This document shows positions 54,864 through 64,000 of a DNA stretch of 64,000 bases, one piece after another (within the stretch, counting starts at the first letter, position 1; each line of letters opens with the position of its first letter). This DNA comes from Panulirus ornatus (lineage: Eukaryota > Arthropoda > Malacostraca > Decapoda > Palinuridae). Location: NCBI RefSeq assembly GCF_036320965.1, contig NC_092271.1:2021121-2085120 (forward strand). The letters are read 5' to 3'. Under the pieces are notes generated by a model. That model saw only the letters and a list, made by a program, of their open reading frames with translations. It was not told the origin of the DNA and did not search any database. The position numbers and the translations under genes were made by a program.

Positions 54864-54895
54864 CCTTTAAGATTTGTTTCACTGAGAGCCAGAGA
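54864..54895 (-). pseudogene. Old LINE endonuclease fragment, right part
   Basis: CCTTTAAGATTTGTTTCACT followed by GAGAGCCAG continues the old minus-strand copy exactly where it broke off at 53325. It corresponds to the LSETKL region of the endonuclease. Homology ends at about 54895. Confidence 0.65.
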
Positions 54896-55245
54896 GGAAG
54901 TAATTCTTACTTTTTACAAAAAAGTGCTGGGTTCCCATCTTGAATACTTTGATTAGTTTTGGTCAATTATTTCACTTTTCGTCATATTCCCTCGCTTTAG
55001 TTATCCATCTTGATATAGGGGTCAGATATAATAGATAAAGCGTCCAGCTACCAGTTGTACAGAGACATCAAAGACAGTCTTTTAGGGCGAGATCAATCTG
55101 AGTTCACACTTGATATGGAGAAAAACTCGTTGTCCAATGTTTTACTTCGACTGAGGTGATTTCTTCTCTTGAACAGAACTGTTACCATATGGAATAATTT
55201 GCCAGTAAGATTAGTTGAAAACAATACAAGAAATGCCTTTAAATG
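54896..55245 (+). pseudogene. CR1-like LINE C-terminal scrap
   Basis: Plus-strand frames read REEVILTFYKKVLGSHLEYF, followed by FWS, and later ELLPYGIICQ or, in a neighbouring frame, TIWNNLPVRLVENNTRNAFK. These two phrases are in the order and spacing of the post-RT region of CR1-type LINEs. Stops and frameshifts occur throughout. Classification is tentative. Confidence 0.5.
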
Positions 55246-55316
55246 ATGCATTACTGCAGGTCCACAGCTGATATTCTTTGCACCACTGGATATATAATTA
55301 CTGAGTATAAATCACA

Positions 55317-56830
55317 TTGTGTAACACAATTTTGTTCCTGGGGAATAAGTGTTTTTTCAAATTCCTTATGCGTACAAAGTAGAGGAAAAAGCTGTTATTC
55401 CCTTTGGACAGTGCTCTGTGACCAGGACACTGATGTATAGAAATTTACTTATTTCCTTTTGGACAACGAGCAAATTTGTACATATTCTGTTCATAAAAAG
55501 TCAGAAAATCAACAACATGTTAATCTAAATTAGCTTTATTTACACTAAAGCTAAACAAAAGCGATCAAAAAGGATTTAGAAGCGAGTGTTTTTTTTCTTT
55601 TTTCATATTTACGATTGTACTGTAAATCACTTTCACGAGTCAGACCCGAAGTATGATCTACCATCATGTTCTCGTTATATGTTCCTTGGTGGCGGCGTTC
55701 AAAGTCCAGTATATCCAGGTGGAAGCGCTCGTCTTGCTCCTCCCAATACGCTCCCATGTTCTCCTTGAAGTTATTAAGATGAGCGTTGAGGATATGGACT
55801 CTGAGGGACATCCTGCAGCCCATTTCACCGTAGTTCTTCATCATAGTCTCAACCAGCTCCACATAGCTTTCGGCCTTGTGTGATTGCCCGGGAAGCCCCG
55901 AACCAGTGCGACACGGCTGTACCAAGCTGCTTCCTCCTTCCTAGTGAGCTTCTTGGGGAATTCCTTGCACTCCAGGATCTTCTTTATCTGTGGTCCCACG
56001 AAGACACCGGCTTTGACCTTTGCCTCAGACAGCTTAGAGAAGAAGTCTTGAAGATACTTGAAGGCTACACACTCCATATCTAGACCTGTGACAAATTGTT
56101 TCAAGCCTAATTTTATGTTCACTGGAGGCATGAACACCTTCCAGGGGTCCACCAGTGGCTCTCACTTGATGATGGTCATCCCCACAGAGAATTCGGTCCT
56201 TTGTGGTCAGTCCCGCCTGTCGTAGTGCGCCGCGGTGTCCCTGCTGCCCCAGAGGCAAACATAGCTGGGAAACTTGGTCAAACCACCTTGGAGACCCACC
56301 TTGGAGATCTCGTTCGGGTTTGCCTCGACCAGACTGGTTACATTGTGGCAGAAGCAGACCCCATATTGAAGGGTGAAGAAGCTGGATAAACGTAGGTGAC
56401 GCTTCCCTTGATCTGCGATCTGTACACTTTCATCCAACAAGTTCCACTGCTTGAACCTAGACGTCAAAAGCTCGGCACTGGACTTTGTGAGACCAAGATC
56501 ACTGATCAAGTCGTTTAGGTCTTGTTGATTGTGGTAGTATGTGTCTCTCTCCTCAGCTGCAACTCTGACATTGTAATCTGGAACTACAACGTCTTCATCC
56601 CACTCTGACTACTAATTATATTACTGGAAACATTTATGAAAATCTCTATCAGCTGCTCAGCACTGAATCTATCTGGAATTTCTGGAAAATAGGTAAATTT
56701 CGAAATATCACTGTCCTGATCACAAAAGCAAAGTTTCAAGGAAATTATAACCATTCTTTTATGTTTTCTATATTTTTTCAATTGGAAAATAATACTTATT
56801 ACCCAGGGACAAAGAAAGTACATATTTGGT
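55317..56830 (-). pseudogene. TIR element with decayed gene of an uncharacterised family, copy X
   Basis: The element is bounded by inverted terminal repeats (about 55317-55470 and 56690-56830), sharing TTTGTTCCTGG.GAATAAGTG and CAAACTTTGCTTTT-like blocks. Minus-strand frames read in order. 56509-56207 gives ISDLGLTKSSAELLTSRFKQ and TKFPSYVCLWGSRD; 56152-55841 gives KLSEAKVKAGVFVGPQIKKI; 55925-55551 gives MKNYGEMGCRMSL and NMGAYWEEQDERFHLDIL. I recognise these as a protein family present in many copies in arthropods and hydrozoans, with no known function. Compared with copy Y, roughly 80 codons between NPNE and GLQGGLTKF are deleted, and two frameshifts break the rest. Confidence 0.72.
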
Positions 56831-57118
56831 AAACAGTATTATCGAAGTCATTTACTCGCCTTTTTAAATACTCGCCAGACTTAAAGCTATGTGTTCCTGA
56901 TTTATGGAGGGGACGCAGCGGTGAGCTGCCTTTGCATGGCTTTGTTACCCTCTGTGTCGAGAACCAATGTTTATTTCTTCAGCCAGTAGTGACATACACT
57001 AAGATCATCCATTCCACAGTTATTAACGAGAGAATTACCCTTACCACTTTCCTTCCTCAACTGATCAAGGGAGGAGAGAGGGTGTGTGTGCCATTGTTTC
57101 CCCCGTCCCTACGGTTCA

Positions 57119-57182
<64 letters not shown>

Positions 57183-57582
57183 GATATCGGATAGACACAC
57201 AAACAACTGGTGTAGCTTTGGGAAGGTGAACCGGTGAACACTGCAGCAAAACTGTAAACACTATTGATTCCCATCAGGCTGGCGAGGGTAAGACCTTTGG
57301 CAATGGACAGCAAGTGCAGGTGCAATAAATAAATAAATGAATATATATAAATGAATATATAACAATTTATTGGATGTACGCAGCCTTTTGGCAGAAAAAT
57401 ACAAGTTAGGGTTTTACGGATATTACAGAACTGGGAGTTAAGTGATCATACAAGAGCTTAGTATTAGGGTGAGATGAATATTTCTACACTTTGGTGAAGC
57501 ATATGAGTGAGGTGCGTTCAGGTAGCCCGGATGGCAGATATACATGCAGGTTTACAGAGTCAACATTGTCCTTTATACATCA
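56831..57582. other. Spacer between the two TIR elements, with (CA)n and (CAA)n
   Basis: No gene is recognised. It contains (AC)n at 57118-57146 and (CAA)n at 57148-57182. Confidence 0.6.
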
Positions 57583-59320
57583 TACTTTTTTACTTTTTTG
57601 TTCCTGAGTTATAAGTGTTATTTTCCTACTTGATTATGTCTAAAAAGTATACAAAACGGCTATCATTTCCTTGAAACTTTGCTTTTGGGATCAGGACAGT
57701 ATTTTGAAATTTACCTATTTTCCAGAAATTCCAGATAGATTCAGTGCTGAGCAGCTGATAGAGATTTTTATAAATGTTTCCAGTGATATAGATAGTAGTC
57801 AGAGTGGGATGAAGACGTTGTAGTTCCAGATTACAATGTCAGAGTTGCAGCTGAGGAGAGAGACACATACTACCACAATCAACAAGACCTGAACGACTTG
57901 ATCAGTGATCTTGGTCTCACAAAGTCCAGTGCCGAGCTTTTGACGTCTAGGTTCAAGCAGTGGAACTTGTTGGATGAAAGTGTGCAAATCGCAGATCAAG
58001 GGAAGCGTCACCTAGATTTATCCAACTTCTTCACCCGTCAAGATGGGCTCTGCTTCTGCCTCAATGTAACCAGTCTGGTCGAGGCAAACCCGAACGAGTG
58101 GCGCCTCTTTGTTGACAGCTCATCCAGGAGCCTCAAAGCTGTGCTGCTCCATAACGGGAACCTGTGTCTTCCACTGGCTCACTCGGTGTACCTCAACGAA
58201 GAATACAATGGTGTCAGTACCTTGCTAGACGCCTTGAGGTATGATGAGTACAGCTGGGAGGTTGTCAGTACCTTGCTAGACGCCCTGAAGTATGATGAGC
58301 ACAGCTGGGAGGTCATCTGAGACTTTAAAATGGTGGCATTCCTGATGGGTCTCCAAGATGGTTTGACCAAGTTTCCCAGCTATGTTTGCCTCTGGGGCAG
58401 CAGGGACACCACGGCGCACTACCACAGGCGGGACTGACCACAGAGGACCGAATTCTTTGTAGGGATGAACAACGTCAAGTGGGAGCCACTGGTGGACCCC
58501 GGAAGGTGTTCATGCCACCACTGAATATACGATTAGACCTTATGAAACCATTTGTCACACGTCTAGATAAGGAGTGTGCAGCCTTCAAGTACCTTCAAGA
58601 CTTCTTCCCTAAGCTGTCTGAGGCAAAGGTCAAAGCCGGTGTCTTCGTGGGACCACAGATAAAGAAGATCCTGGAGTGCAAGGAATTCCCCAAGAAGCTC
58701 ACTAGGAAGGAGGAAGCAGCTTGGTACAGCCGTGTCGCACTGGTTCGGGACTTCCCGGGCAATCACACAAGGCCGAAAGCTATGTGGAGCTGGTTGAGAC
58801 TATGATGAAGAACTACGGTGAAATGGGCTGCAGGATGTCCCTCAACGTCCATATCCTTGACGCTCATCTTGATAACTTCAAGGAGAACATGGGAGCGTAT
58901 TGGGAGGAGCAAGACGAGCGCTTCCACCAGGATATACTGGACTTTGAACGCCGCCACCAAGGAACATATAACGAGAACATGATGGTAGATCATACTTCGG
59001 GTCTGATTCGTGAAAGTGATTTACAGTACAATCGTAAATATCAAAAAACTACTCACTTCTAAATCTTTTGTGATCACTTTTGTTTAACATTAGTTTAAGT
59101 TCATGTTAATTTAGATTCTTATGTTGTTTTTCTGTCATTATGTGAATGAAAATGTAGAAATTCGCCCGTTGTCCAACTGGAAATAGGAAAATTTTAGAAT
59201 ATCATTTTCCTGGTCAGAAAAGCAAAGTTTGAGGGGAATAATAGCGTTTTTCTCTACTTTTTAAGCATAAACAATTAGGAAGTAGCACTTACTAACCAGA
59301 AACAAAATTGTGTTACACAG
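57583..59320 (+). pseudogene. TIR element with decayed gene of an uncharacterised family, copy Y
   Basis: Inverted terminal repeats of about 130-150 bp lie at 57583-57735 and 59165-59320, roughly 78 percent identical by eye. The gene reads in three frames. 57898-58320 gives ISDLGLTKSSAELLTSRFKQ, a WRLFVDSSSRSLKAVLLHNG block and an internally duplicated STLLDALRYDEYSWEV. After a TGA, DFKMVAFLMGLQ and TKFPSYVCLWGSRD lead to 58386-58805 (KLSEAKVKAGVFVGPQIKKI). 58721-59062 gives MKNYGEMGCRMSL and NMGAYWEEQDERFHQDIL. The spaced Asp, Asp and Glu residues (FVDSS, DFKMV, WEEQDERF) could form a DDE-type nuclease, which is my inference. Copy X lies 750 bp away in the opposite orientation. The gene is inactive. 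Confidence 0.74.
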
Positions 59321-59603
59321 CATTATGAGCTTGACTGAACATGAAGTGATGAATAGTTAGAGTAATTCAGTGGATGACATGCCACGTACCCTAATTAACA
59401 GGAAACTGAGGCGTCATTTGCATAGCTGTGTACTTATTCATGGATTGTTTTTTGATGTTCTCATTGGTAGGTATAGAATTGTTTTTATATCTGTCTGTAA
59501 GAGTTGTGATGGAACAAGTCGATTGTGGCGACGAAGGGCGGTCCGTTGTGGAGGGGTGCTGGGGGGGAGGAAGTCTCTGTGTTGTCAATGCCCAGCTTCA
59601 AGT

Positions 59604-61148
59604 GCATCATCACAGTGTTGGTGTGGTTGATGTGCATCATCAGAATATTGGTGTGGTTGATGGTCCATCATCACAGTGTTGGTGTGGTTGATGGGCATCT
59701 TCACAGTGTTGGTGTGGTTGATGTGCATCATCACAGTGTTGGTGTGGTTGATGGTCCATCATCACAGTGTTGATGTGGTTGATGGGCATCTTCACAGTGT
59801 TGGTGTGGTTGATGTACATCATCACAGTGTTGGTGTGGTTGATGGTCCATCATCACAGTGTTGGTGTGGTTGATGGGCATCTTCACAGTGTTGGTGTGGT
59901 TGATGTGCATCATCACAGTGTTGGTGTGGTTCATGGTACATCATCACAGTGTTGGTGTGGTTGATGTACATCATCACAGTGTTGATGTGGTTGATGGTCC
60001 ATCATCACAGTGTTGGTGTGGTTGATGGTCCATCATCACAGTGTTGGTGTGGTTGATGTACATCTTCATAGTGTTGGTGTGGTTGATGTACATCATCACA
60101 GTGTTGGTGTGGTTGATGTACATCATCACAGTGTTGGTGTGGTTGATGTACATCATCACAGTGTTGGTGTGGTTGATGTACATCTTCATAGTGTTGGTGT
60201 GGTTGATGTACATCATCATAGTGTTGGTGTGGTTGATGTGCATCATCATAGTGTTTGTGTGGTTGATGGTCCATCATCACAGTGTTGGTGTGGTTGATGT
60301 ACATCTTCATAGTGTTGGTGTGGTTGATGTACATCATCACAGTGTTGGTGTGGTTGATGTACATCATCACAGTGTTGGTGTGGTTGATGTACATCATCAC
60401 AGTGTTGGTGTGGTTGATGTACATCATCACAGTGTTGGTGTGGTTGATGTACATCATCATAGTGTTGGTGTGGTTGATGTACATCATCACAGTGTTGGTG
60501 TGGTTGATGTACATCATCACAGTGTTGGTGTGGTTGATGTACATCATCACAGTGTTGGTGTGGTTGATGTACATCATCACAATGTTGGTGTGGTTGATGT
60601 GCATCATCACAGTGTTGGTGTGGTTGATGTACATCATCACAATGTTGGTGTGGTTGATGTGCGTCATCACAGTGTTGGTGTGGTTGATGTACATCATCAC
60701 AGTGTTGGTGTGGTTGATGTACATCATCACAATGTTGGTGTGGTTGATGTACATCATCACAGTGTTGGTGTGGTTGATGGTCCATCATCACAGTGTTGGT
60801 GTGGTTGATGTACATCATCACAGTGTTGGTGTGGTTGATGTACATCATCACAGTGTTGGTGTGGTTGATGTACATCATCACAATGTTGATGTGGTTGATG
60901 GTCCATCATCACAGTGTTGGTGTGGTTGATGGTCCATCATCACAGTGTTGGTGTGGTTGATGGTCCATCATCACAGTGTTGGTGTGGTTGATGGTCCATC
61001 ATCACAGTGTTGGTGTGGTTGATGTACATCATCACAGTGTTGGTGTGGTTGATGGTGCATCATCACAGTGTTGGTGTGGTTGATATACATCATCACAGTG
61101 TTGGTGTGGTTGATGGTCCATCATCACAGTGTTAGTGTGGTTGATGGT
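59604..61148. repeat. 30-bp minisatellite
   Basis: About 51 units of CATCATCACAGTGTTGGTGT followed by GGTTGATGTA, with recurrent variants (GATGGTCC, GATGGGC, CTTCATAG, CTTCACAG). The left third alternates variants in a roughly 90-bp pattern and the middle is nearly uniform. Both strands read as long His/Val or Asn/His repeats because the period is a multiple of 3. These are not genes. Confidence 0.95.
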
Positions 61149-62350
61149 GACGTCGTTGTTCGTAGTATGAAGGTTGTTGTTGATGTTGTGATGAGCACTG
61201 AAGTTATGTTGTTGATAATGATGCCAAAGGTGAAGTCATCTACGTACTTCCAGCTGTGGTCTGTGTCCTTCAGAGCGTCATTGATAAGGCTATGGAAGCT
61301 GAGCGTCCTCACCTCACTGCCCTGTGGAACACCTCATGTTAGGATAGTGATGCCGACGTGGCTTCCCTGAAGGGGACAGTTTGGTGTCGCCTGGTCAGGG
61401 AGTCCGCCACCCACGAGACGAGACACGCTCGTGGTCGATGAATTCCTTTTTGTTGATGATGTTATGGTTTATGAAATCGAAAGCTGTAGCTAAGTGGACG
61501 AGTGTGAGTGCCACCGAGATCTTACGTTTTCCCAAGATGAGGTAAACGACTTTTTGGAGGTTCACAAGGCAGTGAGTGGTGTAGGAAGATTTCATATTTC
61601 CAAACTGCTGATGGTCTACTGAATCAGTAATGTCAACATAGGAACAATCAAATGGAAAACTTTCACAAATCAGACTGGGGAGTCGAGCGACTGAAACAGG
61701 TCGGTGGAGCTGGGTAGTAAAGTGACATGTGCCTTCTTCCGAGCTGTGGGGCACTGAGTGATGGATTATTTTCGGCAGTTAGAGATGTAGTTAATTAATG
61801 GGAGAATTTCTTGTATAGTTTCTCTGGAAGATCTATGGATGTGGTTAAGAATCCGGTTTTAAGATGCTGAGGCACTTCGCTGCTTCATATTCTTCTACTG
61901 TGTTCAAGGGAGGTAGGGTCGCTAGGTATGTTAGGAGGAAGCTGAGGCCAAGTTGTGGTAATCTTCGTCAATTATTGCTAAGTGGTTGTTGATTTGGTGT
62001 GTGTGTCCTCGCTGGTTTACACATGGGAAAGGAGAGAGAACCTTCGCTGGTCACGTGACCGACGTTGACCCGTTTTATATGCTGCATCTTGTTTGGGTAA
62101 CAGGTCTTCTTCGTGGCTCCTACCTCACGTTGCACTCTCTTTCTAAGTTGTCGTAGAAGTCGTTGTTGTGGCAGTTCAACGCACGATTTTGCTGTTGTAT
62201 GAGCAGCTTAACTTGATGGGTGATCCAGAGAGAGTCGGCCTGGTGGAGTTTTGCCACCTTCGATAATAAAGTGCTGGTCAGCCTGGCTACAAGTGTTGTG
62301 GAACTTCTCCCATCTAATTTCAGAACCATCTTCACCGGTCGAATCACTCC
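61149..62350 (-). pseudogene. Decayed LINE fragment, linker and RT
   Basis: On the minus strand, 62347-62120 reads LHQADSLWITHQVKLLIQQQ and YDNLERECNVR, the linker just upstream of many LINE RTs. 61754-61395 gives HFTTQLHRPVSVARLPSLIC and LVHLATAFDFINHN, the first RT catalytic region. 61312-61124 gives LINDALKDTDHSWKYVDDFT, with the catalytic Asp pair. Frameshifts separate the pieces. The RT ends where the 30-bp minisatellite begins. It is a third LINE lineage, distinct from the RTE-like and Jockey-like copies. It is non-functional. Confidence 0.75.
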
Positions 62351-63005
62351 AGTGATGACGTGTTACCTACAAGCTGATATACCTCTTTAAGGGAGAGGGA
62401 GGCTACAACGCTGAGACATGAGTCCTGCCTCCTGGGGGAGGTGGGTAGTGGTCAGCTATGTCAGTAAGAATCAGGTCAAGGGTGTCTTAACCATGCGTGA
62501 GAAAGTGAAAGATGTAGTTGATCATGGAGGAGGGTGTGTCTGTCTCACAGAAATCCCATCATGTACAAATCTTGGAATAAGGTTATCTCGTCCTGAGTGT
62601 GTCAGACGTGTAGGTAATATGTTCTACAAGTCCCTCCCTGGTGTGGGAGCACGGAGGGTGGTGGACCATGGTGGTGGCAGTCTGGCGTGGGTGTAATGTG
62701 GACGAAACGTTAACCTATAACACTTCCAGACTCGGGCACGTTAGCTGTCAGCTGGGTTGAACGTAAGTCTATGTCACAAAAGAGTGCTGCACCTGCCCAA
62801 GCCTTCATATACGAAGGTGGTACAAGATGATAAAGTAACTCAGGGTACGAATTTCTGGAATAATACGTCAAACATCTGAAATTACTGTGACCTAACTGTG
62901 ACCTGACCTGGTGGTGATGGCTTGTCGGAGAGACAGGTGACATTCAACACAAGGATGGTCTACAGATGTACCACTTCTTTAAAAAATCACATTACTTCCG
63001 GGGTT
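62351..63005. other. Nothing recognised
   Basis: Mixed-composition DNA between the LINE fragment and the terminal minisatellite. No supported gene. Confidence 0.5.
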
Positions 63006-64000
63006 TAATCTGAGTTGTGTGCTGGTGTGAGTCAGTGTCGTGAGCTGTGTGCTGGTGTGGGTCAGTGTTGTGAGCTGTGTGCTGGTGTGGGTCAGTGTTG
63101 TGAGCTGTGTGCTAGTGTGGGTGAGTGTTGTGAGCTGAGTGGTAGTGTGGGTGAGTGTTGTGAGCTGTGTGCTGGTGTGGGTCAGTGTTGTGAGCTGTGT
63201 GCTGGTATGGGTGAGTGTCATGAGCTGTGCGCTGGTGTGGATCAGTGTTGTGAGCTGTGTGCTGGTGTGGGTCAGTGTTGTGAGCTGTGTGCTGGTGTGG
63301 GTCAGTGTTGTCAGCTGTGTGCTGGTGTGGGTCAGAGTCGTGAGCTGTGTGCTGGTATGGGTCAGTGTTGTGAGCTGTGTGCTGGTATGGGTCAGTGTCG
63401 TAAGCTGTGTGCTTCTGTGGGTCAGAGTCGTGAGCTGTGTGCTAGTGTAGGTCAGTGTTGTGAACTGTGTGATGTTGTGGGTCCGTGTTGTGAGCTGTGT
63501 GCTGGTGTGGGTCAGTGTCGTGCGCTGTGTGCTGTTGTGGTTCAGTGTTGTGAGCTGTGTGGTGGTATGGGTCGGTGTCGTGAGCTGTGTGGTTGTGTGG
63601 ATCAGTGTTGTGAGCTGTGTGCTAGTGTGGGTCAGTGTTGTGAGCTGTGTGTTGGTGTGGGTCAGTGTCGTGAGCTGTGTGCTAATGTAGGTGAGGGTTG
63701 TGAGCTGTGTGGTGGTGTGGGTCAGTGTTGTGAGCTGTGTGGTGGTGAGGGTCAGTGTCATGAGATGTGTGCTGGTGTGGTTCAGTGTTATGAGCTGTGT
63801 GCTGGTGTGGGTGAGTGTCATGAGCAGTGTGCTGGTGTGGGTCAGTGTTGTGAGCTGTGTGGTGGTGTGGGTTAGTGTTGTGAGCTGTGTGGTGGTGTGG
63901 GTGAGTGTTGTGAGCTGAGTGCTGGTGTGGGTCAGTGTCGTGTGCTGTGTGCTGGTGTAGGTCAGTGCTATGAGCTGTGTGGTGGTGTGGGTGAGTGTTT
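63006..64000. repeat. 30-bp minisatellite reaching the window edge
   Basis: About 33 units of GTGTGGGTCAGTGTTGTGAG followed by CTGTGTGCTG, continuing beyond 64000. The plus strand reads as a Cys-rich decapeptide repeat (CAGVGQCCEL, 63015-63875) and the minus strand as a Thr-rich one. Substitutions hit all codon positions, and no start region or domain precedes it. Confidence 0.94.

Noticed and set aside
55586..56389. Plus-strand frames over TIR element X, such as 55653-55883 and 56201-56389
   Set aside because: They are antisense to the recognised family; the same antisense frames recur in copy Y.
59604..60929. Long Val/His and Asn/His frames of 200-255 codons
   Set aside because: 30-bp minisatellite, open on both strands because the period is a multiple of 3.

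Overview
The window looks like intergenic DNA from a repeat-rich animal genome, most likely a decapod crustacean. That assignment is an inference. It rests on the extreme density of (TA)n, (CA)n and (CT)n microsatellites and minisatellites, and on the mix of RTE-like and Jockey-like LINEs, Penelope-like elements and an invertebrate TIR element. There is no bacterial gene organisation and no recognisable rRNA or tRNA gene. Only one short stretch (1969-2107) looks like a possible host exon. Every other long reading frame belongs to a mobile element or is an artefact of a tandem repeat.

Layout. 1-2.5 kb: a 29-bp minisatellite, then mostly featureless DNA with the candidate exon. 2.5-35.8 kb: a pile-up of more than a dozen copies, on both strands, of one RTE-like LINE family (APE endonuclease, linker, reverse transcriptase, GRP-x-W-x-W C-terminus). 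They are separated by (TA)n tracts and interspersed with short SINE-like elements. Two copies keep long open frames (4868-7714, 948 codons; 25305-27581, 758 codons). One copy shows a classic 5' inversion (19373-21800). 36.3-44.2 kb: at least six unrelated minisatellites almost back to back (38, about 50, 23, 20, 40 and 30 bp periods). 45.4-55.2 kb: a nest of older retroelements, comprising a LINE 3' end, a minus-strand Penelope-like element with terminal direct repeats, a decayed Jockey-like LINE, a plus-strand Penelope-like fragment with a readable GIY-YIG domain, a young LINE copy inserted into an old one with a target-site duplication, and a CR1-like scrap. 55.3-59.3 kb: two copies, in opposite orientation, of a TIR element carrying a decayed gene of a widespread but functionally uncharacterised invertebrate family. 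59.6-64 kb: two 30-bp minisatellites with a decayed LINE RT fragment between them.

How the parts work together. The LINE family and the short elements form one system. The short element (best at 19116-19354) is the LINE 5' head joined to the LINE 3' tail with the interior missing, and both end in the same tail hairpin. LINE copies with open or nearly open frames carry a 3' UTR shortened by about 258 bp; the deletion removes an internal AATAAA. Most copies start and end in (TA)n, as if each TA tail or tract serves as a landing site for the next insertion. All boundaries were read by eye and are usually good to about 5-30 bp.
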